Shown: positions 37,528 through 44,840 of the stretch, piece by piece | How positions within the stretch are numbered: the stretch's first letter is position 1 | Layout of the letters: each line of letters begins with the position of its first letter | NCBI RefSeq assembly: GCF_000026145.1 | Contig: NC_009445.1 | Location: 7,191,001 to 7,255,000, forward strand | Reading direction: 5' to 3' | DNA length: 64,000 bases | From: Bradyrhizobium sp. ORS 278 | GTDB lineage: Bacteria > Pseudomonadota > Alphaproteobacteria > Rhizobiales > Xanthobacteraceae | Position numbers and translations under genes: made by a program | The notes under the pieces: generated by a model | Databases searched by the model: none | Seen by the model: only the letters and a program-made list of their open reading frames with translations | What the model was told of the DNA's origin: nothing

Positions 37528-37796
37528 GCGATACCGTTTTGGCCCAATTGGCCGCTCTCAAGACCGCGCCGATCGGCGCGCTGAAGCATAAATGGCGCGA
37601 TCTCTTCGAAACCGAACCGCCACCATATAACCGGCGCTTCCTCGAACACCGGCTCGCCTACCGCATCCAGGAGTTGGCCTATGGAGGTCTGAAGCCGGAG
37701 ACCATCAAGTTGCTGCGTGCCATGGGCGAAGAGCTTGATGGCGGCGAGAGAATCCCGGGCTCGCGCGGCATAGGGGCAGTCCGGATGTTTGGATAG
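37524..37796 (+). pseudogene. DUF2924 protein, C-terminally truncated
   Basis: The first 75 residues match the DUF2924 phage protein family (WRDLFETEPPPYNRRFLEHRLAYRIQELAYGG, here split by description: WRDLFETEPPPYNRR then FLEHRLAYRIQELAYGGL). Family members are about 150-170 residues; this one has 90 and ends in an unrelated tail (IPGSRGIGAVRMFG). The serine recombinase gene that usually follows is missing. TTG 37524 is the start, with GGAGG 6 bases upstream. The break falls within 70-100 bp of the left end of the tRNA-Ser element, so that insertion or an associated deletion probably removed the 3' part. Confidence 0.65.
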
Positions 37797-37863
37797 AAAT
37801 GCCCGCCATTATTGGGGCTTCGATGCTGTCAAAACCTGCGAGAGAGCCTTGCCCAGGGCGCAA

Positions 37864-37878
37864 CTGGCGGAGAGAGTG
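37864..37878 (+). repeat. Left attachment repeat (attL) of the tRNA-Ser element
   Basis: The 15-base sequence CTGGCGGAGAGAGTG is identical to 44112-44126, which covers the 3' end of the tRNA-Ser gene. It lies 165 bp before the integrase gene. This pattern marks site-specific integration into a tRNA 3' end. Confidence 0.75.
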
Positions 37879-38010
37879 TCCGCCGAACTACTGATTTTCT
37901 CCGATCCTCACTGCTCGTGACCATGCGCAAGATACCCATGATATAGGGCGTTTCCTGTCGTCGAGGTTCACCGCGGTTTGTATCCATTCGCCCAAAACCG
38001 TGCTAATTTT

Positions 38011-38031
38011 GGGGACCGATCTGGGGACCGA
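38011..38031 (+). repeat. Left internal 21-bp repeat, possible integrase arm site
   Basis: GGGGACCGATCTGGGGACCGA itself contains two GGGGACCGA boxes. A copy with 19 of 21 identical bases lies at 44039-44059, near the other end and in the same orientation. The position just inside each attachment repeat suggests arm-type binding sites for the integrase (inference). Confidence 0.5.
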
Positions 38032-38042
38032 AGGAGACGAAC

Positions 38043-39233
38043 ATGGCTGGCAAGCTTACTGCCCGTAAGGTTGAGACGGCAAAGCCGGGCAAATATAGCG
38101 ACGGCGGCAACCTCTATCTGATCGTTTCCGAAACTGGTGCTCGCAAATGGGTTCTGCGCTTCACCTGGCGCGGTCAAGCGAAAGAGATGGGCTTGGGTAG
38201 CGCGGCTAGCGTCCCACTCTCTGACGCCCGCGAGAAGGCTGCGGATGCACGGCGGACGATTGGCAGAGGGCTAAATCCAATCGAGGAGCGCAGGCGGGGC
38301 GGTATCACCCCGACTTTCGGAGAACTGGCCGATGAAGTGCGCGAGTCGCTCTCCACCGGGTTTCGCAACCAAAAACATAAGGCCCAATGGAAGTCGACGC
38401 TGGAGACCTATGCTTCGTCATTGCGGGCAAAGCCCGTCGACACAATCACCACGGAAGATTTGCTCGCAGCCCTTAAACCCATTTGGACCACAAAGGCAGA
38501 AACTGCCTCCCGGCTCCGGGGGCGGATCGAGAAGGTTTTAGACGCTGCCAAGGCAAAAGGTTTCCGCGATGGTGAAAATCCCGCACGGTGGCGGGGCCAT
38601 TTGGACCATCTGCTGCCGAAGCCGTCCAAGCTCGCGCGGGGGCACCATCCGGCAATGCCATATGAGAGTGTGCCTTCTTTCATAGGCGAGCTACGGCAGC
38701 GCGAGGCAACCGCCGCGCTTGCGTTGGAGCTTTGCATACTGACTACTGCCCGTTCTGGTGAGATACTGGGGATGAGATGGTCAGAAATCGACTTGGAAAA
38801 AAAGGTCTGGATCGTTCCGCCTGAGCGCATGAAGGCCGGACGGGAACACCGCGTTCCTCTGTGCTCCCGAGCAGTCGCAATCCTAAGTGGCCTTGAAGCA
38901 GTAAAGAACGGCGAGTTCGTCTTTCAAGGGAAGGCTCGCGGCAAGCCGCTCTCCAACATGGCTATGGAGATGGTACTGCGCCGAATGAAAGTTGCGGAAG
39001 CGACGGTGCACGGCTTTCGCTCCAGCTTTAGAGATTGGGCTGGCAATGTCTCCAGCTTTCCGCGCGAAATTGTCGAGACCGCGCTGGCACATGTCATTGG
39101 TGACAAAGCAGAGCAAGCCTACCGCCGTAGCGATGCACTCGAAAAGCGCCGCAAGCTCATGGATGCATGGGCAGGCTATTGTGAGCCAAGAGCTAGGGGC
39201 AACGTCGTGGCTCTTGCACGCTCAGCACCCTAA
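38043..39233 (+). CDS. Tyrosine-recombinase integrase (P4 type)
   Basis: This 396-residue integrase has an N-terminal DUF4102-like arm-binding domain (LTARKVETAKPGKYSDGGNLYLIV), a core-binding domain at about 95-190 and the catalytic domain. Catalytic residues visible are Arg in TARSGE, Lys in the beta-hairpin region, HGFRSSFRDWAG (His-x-x-Arg), LAHVIGD and Tyr in AYRRSD. It should integrate and excise the element at tRNA-Ser(GGA). AAGGAGA lies 6-7 bases before ATG 38043. The gene is oriented into the element from attL. It meets the following convergent gene with a 4-bp overlap. Confidence 0.92.
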   Translation: MAGKLTARKVETAKPGKYSDGGNLYLIVSETGARKWVLRFTWRGQAKEMGLGSAASVPLSDAREKAADARRTIGRGLNPIEERRRGGITPTFGELADEVRESLSTGFRNQKHKAQWKSTLETYASSLRAKPVDTITTEDLLAALKPIWTTKAETASRLRGRIEKVLDAAKAKGFRDGENPARWRGHLDHLLPKPSKLARGHHPAMPYESVPSFIGELRQREATAALALELCILTTARSGEILGMRWSEIDLEKKVWIVPPERMKAGREHRVPLCSRAVAILSGLEAVKNGEFVFQGKARGKPLSNMAMEMVLRRMKVAEATVHGFRSSFRDWAGNVSSFPREIVETALAHVIGDKAEQAYRRSDALEKRRKLMDAWAGYCEPRARGNVVALARSAP

Positions 39234-39580
39234 GCCTCGCCTCCGCGCTTCCTTGCCTTAGCTTTCCGCCGCTGAAGCGAATTCCAGATCATCACCTTGC
39301 GCCCGACCTGACTGCCTATTCCAATTGCAATGAACGGTATCGGGTACCACCACCAGCGGACGGTCCACGCAGGAGGCTGATCCGTCGGGATTGGAGGAGG
39401 CAGGGAGGTTTGTTGTCGAAGCTCAGGGACTTCAGCCGCCCTGAGCCAATTATCGAAATCAGGACACCTAACAAGCACGTTAGCTGGGTCTTTCATGCGC
39501 CGGAGCCGCTCGCGCATCTCGTCGACCGATATTGGCCCAATGCGCCCGCTGTAGTCCACCATATACCAGTCTTCAGACAT
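39230..39580 (-). CDS. GYF_2 (DUF4339) domain membrane protein
   Basis: This is a 116-residue protein. Residues 1-55 match the GYF_2 domain (WYMVDYSGRIGPISVDEMRERL, then CPDFDNWLRAAEVPEL), a small protein-interaction fold. A proline-rich linker (PPPIPTDQPPAW), one hydrophobic segment (WWWYPIPFIAIGIG) and a basic tail follow. ATG 39580 is used because the domain starts there and a GGGGGG purine run precedes it. A longer frame to 39688 is possible. Convergent with the integrase. Role in the element unknown. Confidence 0.65.
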   Translation of the reverse strand: MSEDWYMVDYSGRIGPISVDEMRERLRRMKDPANVLVRCPDFDNWLRAAEVPELRQQTSLPPPIPTDQPPAWTVRWWWYPIPFIAIGIGSQVGRKVMIWNSLQRRKAKARKRGGEA

Positions 39581-39741
39581 CTCCCGCCCCCCCGTTTGGC
39601 ATAAGCTAGCAGAGCTACGAGGCAATCGGCGAATCGAGTACAAGCCGATATATTCGATGCTAGCGCGGATAGGACGGCCATCCGACAAGCCGGCAGCACT
39701 ACCGGTTTCCGCGCGCCATAGTGCCGCGGGAGGTGGACGCG

Positions 39742-41064
39742 ATGAAATGGGAGGATTGGAAGCCGAATACCCGCGACTTGATTCTAGACCGATTGAGGCG
39801 CGGCGAAATCACCCCGGAGATAGCGGAGCAGGAGGCTCAGAGTCTGGGGCTTGAGCCGTTTGAGACAAAGCCCGATCCATGCGAATTCGATCCGGACTCG
39901 ATGCACTGGTGGTCGGTGCCAATGGCGCTAGCTTGGATCGCATGGCGAAACACTGCTAGCGTCCGCGAGCACTGTGCAGAATACAGGGAGGCGCGTCTTA
40001 TCTTCGTCTCCGTTGCCATGAACATTCCGATCAACGGCGGCACAGAGTTTCAACGGGTAGACGGGCACGAACTGAAACCTCTAGGTCCATCAACGATAGC
40101 CCGCCTCTCGCTCGACGAAACCTACTTGCAGTCTACAAAGAACCTGCCCCTCACTACGAGAATGACAATCGCAAGAGCTGAAAAGCAGCTTATCGCGCAT
40201 CTAGCGGCAGGCAGCATCGTAGCTATCGCGAAGGATGCAAGCGGACTTCCGGTTGATGTACCCGGCAGAGAATGGCCCTATCTTGAGTTTTTTGTGGAAC
40301 GGCAATCTGACGTGCTGAAGCGTGGTGCCTTGGAATTCGTCCCTGCGTTTACCGATATCAAACTTCCGGCGGAAATTCTAAAGACGATTTGGCCTGAATT
40401 CACGGTTGAGGCCCCGATGATCGAGCCAATGACTCGGGCAAGCCAAGCCGGATATGTACCACTGTGTTCCGCCATCCACTGGGTCATGACAGAATCCGGC
40501 AGACTGAAGCGCCACCTCGAAGACACTCAGGCCTGGAATGCAGCCGTCAGGACATTGACCCCGCTCATGGCGACGGGGGAAGTTGAAGTAATAGGCAGAG
40601 ACAGCACCGGACAACCCCAGCCCATAGATCCACATTTATTTGCCGACGTACCTGTTGGGCACCCCCTTCGGGAATGCTTCAGCCTTCTGTCTCGCGACGG
40701 GCCTTGGATAAGCTGCACACCGTACGTTGACGACGAGCACTGGGGGCGCGATTTCAATGACTTGATGTATTTGAAGAAGGCTAGTCCGCCTGCCTGGACC
40801 CATCTTCAAGTGAAGAAGTCCGACATTCTCCGACATCTACACTTCTTAAACACCGTGCTCACTGACTCCGCCGACAAGGCGACGAGACCCAGCAAATCTA
40901 AGCCGCCCACCCTGCAGCAACAGATACGGAAAGCGGTCAATGAGCTTTGGCCAAAAGGGGACCTACCTCGTGTGCTAGATCGAGACAAGGCCCTTGCCCA
41001 ATGGTTCAAGGCAAAAGCTCAGACTCCACCTAGCCCTAGAACAATCCGTCGCGCTTTGAATTGA
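39742..41064 (+). CDS. Hypothetical island protein
   Basis: This 440-residue protein has no signal peptide or membrane helix. Tryptophan-rich segments near the start (WEDWKPNTRDLI, HWWSVPMALAWIAWR) and an apparent repeat of the HWW-type motif in the middle (IHWVMTESGRL) hint at two related halves. The C-terminus is helical and basic (TLQQQIRKAVNELWPKGDLP ... SPRTIRRAL), reminiscent of a DNA-binding or replication-associated region. ATG 39742 follows GGGAGG at the ideal spacing; a GTG at 39721 lacks one. Not recognised. Genes of this kind occur in rhizobial islands (recollection). Confidence 0.6.
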   Translation: MKWEDWKPNTRDLILDRLRRGEITPEIAEQEAQSLGLEPFETKPDPCEFDPDSMHWWSVPMALAWIAWRNTASVREHCAEYREARLIFVSVAMNIPINGGTEFQRVDGHELKPLGPSTIARLSLDETYLQSTKNLPLTTRMTIARAEKQLIAHLAAGSIVAIAKDASGLPVDVPGREWPYLEFFVERQSDVLKRGALEFVPAFTDIKLPAEILKTIWPEFTVEAPMIEPMTRASQAGYVPLCSAIHWVMTESGRLKRHLEDTQAWNAAVRTLTPLMATGEVEVIGRDSTGQPQPIDPHLFADVPVGHPLRECFSLLSRDGPWISCTPYVDDEHWGRDFNDLMYLKKASPPAWTHLQVKKSDILRHLHFLNTVLTDSADKATRPSKSKPPTLQQQIRKAVNELWPKGDLPRVLDRDKALAQWFKAKAQTPPSPRTIRRALN

Positions 41065-41197
41065 TTTCAAGCGGACAACGCTGGCCACCGGCCAATGTCG
41101 GACAGTCCGCAGTTGTCAATCGCGCTCCCGATCCGAATGGCTCATGTTCGCAACACGTCGCACGCGATTGGGCGTGCACGCACGAAAGGCGTGTTGC

Positions 41198-41422
41198 ATG
41201 AATCAGCAATCATTACCTTCGCTCGAACTTCGCACGGCTCAAAGCGGCGCGATGAGCGTTGACGAGTTTTGCCGGTGGGCCTGCATCGGCAAGACAAAGA
41301 CATATGCCGAGGCGAAGGCCGGCCGGCTTCTGCTGCGCAAGATTGGATCGAAAACTGTAGTGCTCCGCGTAGATGCCGAGCAGTGGCTCAGCTCGCTGCC
41401 TGCTGCACGAACAACGATCTGA
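41198..41422 (+). CDS. Excisionase/AlpA-like small DNA-binding protein
   Basis: This is a 74-residue protein. After a 15-residue leader it reads SVDEFCRWACIGKTKTYAEAKAGRLLLRKIG and ends VDAEQWLSSLP, which is the winged helix-turn-helix pattern of excisionase and AlpA-type proteins. (The quoted stretch is best read as SVDEFCRWACIGKTKTY plus AEAKAGRLLLRKIG.) Such proteins direct the integrase toward excision or switch on island genes. ATG 41198 has AAAGG about 9 bases upstream. Confidence 0.65.
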   Translation: MNQQSLPSLELRTAQSGAMSVDEFCRWACIGKTKTYAEAKAGRLLLRKIGSKTVVLRVDAEQWLSSLPAARTTI

Positions 41423-41443
41423 CCAAGCCGTTGGAGAACAGCC

Positions 41444-41740
41444 ATGAAGCGGCTCCGGATCAAGTTTCGGTCAGGCGATGGCAGCCCCGCAATGACCGTT
41501 GTCGGCCGAAATGCGCGGGCTTTGCGAGAACTGGTGAACGCAAACCAAAAGGGCTGCACAGCGATTGAAAATCCTGGCCCCAGATGGAGCGCTTTTGTCC
41601 ACAATTTGAGGAAGCTCGGTCTCATCATCGAGACGGTGGCAGAACGCCACGGTGGGCCTTTTGCTGGTGACCACGCTCGCTATGTTCTTCGTACACAGAT
41701 CAGGATAGAGGACGCCTCCGGAAGTCCGGAGGCGAGATGA
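41444..41740 (+). CDS. Winged-helix-domain protein
   Basis: This 98-residue protein contains a probable winged-helix fold: helix RNARALRELVNANQKG, then WSAFVHNLRKLGLIIETV as the recognition segment and wing. Similar small proteins are carried by Bradyrhizobium islands (recollection). It lies 21 bp after the excisionase-like gene, and its stop overlaps the next start by 4 bases (ATGA), so the three form one transcription unit. Confidence 0.55.
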   Translation: MKRLRIKFRSGDGSPAMTVVGRNARALRELVNANQKGCTAIENPGPRWSAFVHNLRKLGLIIETVAERHGGPFAGDHARYVLRTQIRIEDASGSPEAR

Positions 41741-42198
41741 GCCGCCGCAAAACAAAGCGGATCGAGAGTCAGTTCATCGCTCACCGCATTGAGATGCTCG
41801 AAAGCGTCGCGCATAGCGCCCTAAGCCACGCGGCAAGACGGGTGCTAGACCGCCTTGAAATCGAGCACGCGAACCACGGCGGAGTCGAGAACGGAAATCT
41901 CGCGTGCACGTTCGACGACTTCGCCCGTTTTGGAATTCGTCGTCGCTCGGTCGCAGCAGCCATTCGAGAATTGGAAGGGCTTGGCTTTGTGCAAGTCACC
42001 CAACGGGGGCGTAGGGCAGCTGGGGACTTCTACATGCCATCGCGCTACCGTTTGACCTATTTGTTTACAAAGCACAGTGGGCCGACTGACGAGTGGAAAC
42101 GCGTTTCCACGCAGACAGTCGCTGCAATCAAAAACAGAAATCCGGGAGCGAAAAAGCCCCCGGCTCCGAGGGCGTCGACGCCCCTGAAACCCACATAA
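41737..42198 (+). CDS. Winged-helix, possible replication-initiator-like protein
   Basis: This 153-residue basic protein has a helical start (HSALSHAARRVLDRLEIEH), a segment FARFGIRRRSVAAAIRELEGLG typical of a winged-helix reading head (best read as FARFGIRRRSVAAAI and RELEGLGFVQV), and a proline/lysine-rich tail. Genes like this in small islands often act in replication or regulation; neither is proven. It is translationally coupled to the gene before it. Confidence 0.5.
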   Translation: MSRRKTKRIESQFIAHRIEMLESVAHSALSHAARRVLDRLEIEHANHGGVENGNLACTFDDFARFGIRRRSVAAAIRELEGLGFVQVTQRGRRAAGDFYMPSRYRLTYLFTKHSGPTDEWKRVSTQTVAAIKNRNPGAKKPPAPRASTPLKPT

Positions 42199-42351
42199 TC
42201 CGGGGGCACCAGCGGCCCTACTGTCCTGGTGTCAAAAGCGCCCCTACTTTCTATATCTCGGGTAAGGGATGGTACAATGCTGGTAGGCGGTGAGCGACGC
42301 GCGCTACCACATAGCGCCGTAGCGAGCGAACCGCCGGATGGATAGAGCGAG

Positions 42352-42972
42352 ATGACAGCCAAGACCAACAGCAGCGGCGAAACGGTCGCGCGCTGCCCGC
42401 CACCCCAAGCGGTACATCAGCCAGCTCCAAAGCTCCAGCATTTGGCCGGCTCGATTTACGACGACTGGAACACCTTGGTCGCAAATCAGGCACTAAATTC
42501 GGCCTGGTATCCGAGCAGGATGGATGCGGAGCAACGACGGCAGACGAAGCACGGGCTACTCTGTTTTCTCAGCGGCATCGAACCGAAAGACCAGTTCGAA
42601 GGCATGCTGGCGGCTCAATTGCTGGCGTCTCACAACGCGGCGATGGAGTGCTATCGCAGGGCGATGCTCCCAGAGCAATCCTTTGAAGGACGGCGTGAGA
42701 CTCTGAGCCAAGCTAACAAGCTCTCCCGGACCTACGCGACATTGTTAGAGGCCCTTAACCGTCACCGAGGAAAGGGCCAGCAGAAGGTGACGGTTGAACA
42801 TGTCCACATTCACGATGGCGGCCAAGCCATCGTGGGCAGCGTGGAGGGGGGCGGGACGTGCTTAAATGCGGAGGAACAACCTCATGCTCTTAGACATGCA
42901 ACGGGCCAAACGTTGCGGCGCGAAGACGAGGGGCGGCAAGCCTTGCCTTTCGCCCGCAATGGCAAACGGTAG
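42352..42972 (+). CDS. Phage-like conserved hypothetical protein
   Basis: This 206-residue protein is mostly helical in residues 60-145 (QFEGMLAAQLLASHNAAME, YRRAMLPEQSFEGRRETL, QANKLSRTYATLLEALNRHR). It then has a short VTVEHVHIHDGGQAIVG segment and a polar tail. Proteins with this helical core and VEHVHVH motif recur in Rhizobiales prophages and islands beside HGGAPxGN-type proteins, as here. Function unknown. Confidence 0.6.
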   Translation: MTAKTNSSGETVARCPPPQAVHQPAPKLQHLAGSIYDDWNTLVANQALNSAWYPSRMDAEQRRQTKHGLLCFLSGIEPKDQFEGMLAAQLLASHNAAMECYRRAMLPEQSFEGRRETLSQANKLSRTYATLLEALNRHRGKGQQKVTVEHVHIHDGGQAIVGSVEGGGTCLNAEEQPHALRHATGQTLRREDEGRQALPFARNGKR

Positions 42973-43126
42973 GTGTAGGATGCACGGCGGACCGTCGCCG
43001 GGAGCACCTAAAGGGAATCAGTACGCGTTGAAGCATGGTCGGTTCGCGGCTAGAACGATCCAACTTCGTAGGGAGATTTCCGCTCTGGTCAAATCGGCGC
43101 GCGCTGCCTGCAAGGCGGTCAAATAG
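42884..43126 (+). CDS. Small HGG-motif phage-like protein
   Basis: This 80-residue protein starts at ATG 42884, with GGAGGA at 42870-42875. It has a CGAKTRGGKPC ... CRMHGG cysteine/histidine motif followed by GAPKGNQYALKHG, the signature of a widespread phage-associated family. A zinc knuckle formed by the Cys/His residues is likely. It overlaps the preceding gene by 89 bp in another frame, so the two are probably translated from one message. Confidence 0.65.
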   Translation: MLLDMQRAKRCGAKTRGGKPCLSPAMANGRCRMHGGPSPGAPKGNQYALKHGRFAARTIQLRREISALVKSARAACKAVK

Positions 43127-43188
43127 CTATCGAAACATCGGAGATTTGTTCTCCGATATCTACTACCTGACAACCGAGGGGATCTAAA

Positions 43189-43584
43189 ATGAAGATTGCG
43201 TCAATGTCGCTCGCTATTTGGCTTGGTGCAATTTCTGCTTCGGCGGCCAATGACCAGAAGCCTGAACCTTTTCGCGTAATCGTTGATGAGATTGAGCAAG
43301 CGACTAACAGCAAAGCACGCACAACGCCCGAATCACCGTCGCCGAATAGCGATGGGCAGATCATCTCGAAGGCTGTCAAAGGATGTGTTGCTCAAGTCCG
43401 GAATGTCGGAAAATGCACGAATGAGCAGTCCTGCCCGCGCGATGCTGAGTTTTTTCGAGGCTTCGACGCGTATTACAATCCTGCGTCTGGGCAAGTCGAA
43501 AACAACGTAACTGTTCAGGGGGAGCGCAAGGCCCTGTTCACGTTTAAGAAATGTATGGCTGAGAGCGGCGTTGCGCTCAAATAG
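43189..43584 (+). CDS. Secreted hypothetical protein
   Basis: This 131-residue protein has a signal peptide (MKIASMSLAIWLGAISASAA, cleavage after about residue 20). The mature part contains four cysteines (CVAQ, KC, SC, KKC) that could form two disulphides in the periplasm. GAGGGG lies just upstream of ATG 43189. It is not recognised; as cargo of the island it may serve the host or the element. Confidence 0.6.
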   Translation: MKIASMSLAIWLGAISASAANDQKPEPFRVIVDEIEQATNSKARTTPESPSPNSDGQIISKAVKGCVAQVRNVGKCTNEQSCPRDAEFFRGFDAYYNPASGQVENNVTVQGERKALFTFKKCMAESGVALK

Positions 43585-43593
43585 GCACCCGAA

Positions 43594-43845
43594 TCAGCGG
43601 CACACCGTTTGGACGGTGCCCAGCCCCGCTCCGACCGACTGGCATCTAACCATCGGCGGAATGATATTAGGCGCCGGCGCTTGATTGTCGAGAGAGCCAG
43701 GAACTACAACGGTAGTAGCAGGGGCAGATGATGGAACACCTTGGACTGTTGGCGGTGTGTACCGGCTAAGAGTGTCATAGGCGCGATAGTTGTTCTTCAC
43801 GCAATCGTCAAACGGCTCCTGCTGCTGCTCTTTCGAGGTTCGCAT
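43594..43845 (-). CDS. Hypothetical protein, possibly the 3' half of a frameshifted lipoprotein
   Basis: This 83-residue frame has the start MRTSKEQQQEPFDDC, a proline-rich middle (PSSAPATTVVVPGS) and cysteines near both ends. The neighbouring frame upstream (43797-43952) supplies a lipoprotein signal and overlaps it by 49 bp. The two may be one ancestral lipoprotein gene split by a frameshift, or two coupled genes. Function unknown. Confidence 0.4.
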   Translation of the reverse strand: MRTSKEQQQEPFDDCVKNNYRAYDTLSRYTPPTVQGVPSSAPATTVVVPGSLDNQAPAPNIIPPMVRCQSVGAGLGTVQTVCR

Positions 43846-43952
43846 TTGGCGTTGCCTTTGGGCATCGGCCCATTGCGTTCAGAGAGCGTTGGCCCGCATC
43901 CTGAAACGACTATGGCAGCAAGAGCTAGCCCACCAGCTTGATGAATATGCAT
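43797..43952 (-). CDS. Small predicted lipoprotein or 5' half of a split gene
   Basis: The frame from ATG 43952 encodes 51 residues with a clear lipobox (GGLALAAIVVSGC), then a short polar mature part. Such a mature part is too short for most lipoproteins. It overlaps the start of the frame ending at 43594 by 49 bp, which supports the frameshift explanation. Confidence 0.4.
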   Translation of the reverse strand: MHIHQAGGLALAAIVVSGCGPTLSERNGPMPKGNAKCEPRKSSSRSRLTIA

Positions 43953-44038
43953 GGCGGGCCCCCTGCCCTTTACGAGTGTGAACAACCCTGCGGTAGAGAC
44001 TATCCGTCGTTCTTTCGGCGGCACAACCATCCGAGCCT

Positions 44039-44059
44039 GGGGGCCAATCTGGGGACCGA
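44039..44059 (+). repeat. Right internal 21-bp repeat, possible integrase arm site
   Basis: GGGGGCCAATCTGGGGACCGA matches 38011-38031 in 19 of 21 positions and lies 53 bp inside the right attachment repeat, in the same orientation. Confidence 0.5.
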
Positions 44060-44111
44060 CCCGCCATCGCGGAGAAAAAAACAAAGCAAAACAATTAGTT
44101 AGTTGGCATCG

Positions 44112-44126
44112 CTGGCGGAGAGAGTG
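44112..44126 (+). repeat. Right attachment repeat within the tRNA-Ser 3' end
   Basis: CTGGCGGAGAGAGTG is identical to 37864-37878. It overlaps the CCA end, acceptor strand and start of the T stem of tRNA-Ser, so integration leaves the tRNA intact on this side. Confidence 0.75.
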
Positions 44127-44202
44127 GGATTCGAACCCACGGTACGGTTTCCCGCACACACGCTTTCCAAGCGTGCGCCTTAAGCCACTCGGCCATCTCT
44201 CC
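44113..44202 (-). tRNA. tRNA-Ser (anticodon GGA)
   Basis: This is a 90-nt class II tRNA on the minus strand with its CCA end encoded. The acceptor strand GGAGAGA pairs with TCTCTCC. The anticodon arm reads CGCTTGGAAAGCG with GGA at the anticodon. A long variable arm, typical of serine tRNAs, follows, and the T-arm contains GGTTCGAATCC. It reads codons UCC and UCU. It is the integration site of the element to its left. Confidence 0.95.
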
Positions 44203-44449
44203 GGCGGCCCTCTCTTGGCGGGGTCGGGGGCGTTTTGCAAGCGGGGCGGAGGCATCCGGGCCAAATTTCCCCCAAATGGCTGATAAAAATCACCAATCTG
44301 GCCGACCCAGGGGGCCGGTCTGGGCCTCTGGCGAAAGCCAGGAGAGGCCCGTGAACCGGGGCCTGTCATGCTGCGACCACTGATTTGCGCTGAACTGCCC
44401 CAACGCCCTCCCCCAAAGATCTCGTGAAGGATCTGTTCGAGGACCTACC

Positions 44450-44794
44450 ATGCCGTCGCCTGCTCCTGCCCGCCTCGCCCTGCTTTTGACCGCAGCGCTC
44501 AGCTTCACCGGTATCGGCGCAGCGCGCGCCGACCAGTGCACGCGGCAGGGCGTCGACGTGACCTGTGACGACGGCCGCAAGGGGATCTGGCAGGGCGACG
44601 CGATCCTGTGGCCGGACGGGACCAGATCGAGCCTGAGGCCGCACCCGTCGGTCATCGTCGGCAACAAGGCCTCGGTGGTGGTCGGGCCCGGCGTATTCGT
44701 CGGCCAGGGCAGCGGCATGGTGCCGATGGACAATCCGAGTTCGCCGAACAAGCTGCGCTGCGCGGTGCTGGACGGCGTGTCGTATTGCCATTGA
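44450..44794 (+). CDS. Small secreted protein of unknown function
   Basis: This 114-residue protein has a classical signal peptide (RLALLLTAALSFTGIGAARA, cleavage before DQCTR). The mature part has four cysteines in two pairs (CTRQG, VTCDDG, LRCAVL, SYCH) and a glycine/valine-rich centre (VVVGPGVFVGQGSG). It is probably a periplasmic, disulphide-containing protein. It stands alone between the tRNA and otsA and converges with otsA. The ribosome-binding site (GAGGAC) is moderate. Confidence 0.7.
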   Translation: MPSPAPARLALLLTAALSFTGIGAARADQCTRQGVDVTCDDGRKGIWQGDAILWPDGTRSSLRPHPSVIVGNKASVVVGPGVFVGQGSGMVPMDNPSSPNKLRCAVLDGVSYCH

Positions 44795-44840
44795 GCCGAT
44801 CGCGCCGGGCCGACCTGCCATTCCGCGGCCCGTCCTGGCC

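Larger units (their letters stand above)
37879..44111. mobile_element. 6.2-kb integrative element in tRNA-Ser(GGA)
   Basis: The stretch between the two 15-bp repeats begins with a P4-type integrase. It carries an excisionase-like gene, two winged-helix-type genes, phage-like small genes and several unknowns, with lower GC than the flanking metabolic genes. There are no conjugation or structural phage genes, so it is best called a satellite-like or mobilisable genomic island. It seems complete enough to excise. Confidence 0.7.

Noticed and set aside
44290..44350. Hairpin around CTGGCGAAAGCCAG as a terminator
   Set aside because: The stem is imperfect, has no T-tract and lies upstream of the tRNA, so no transcript would end there.
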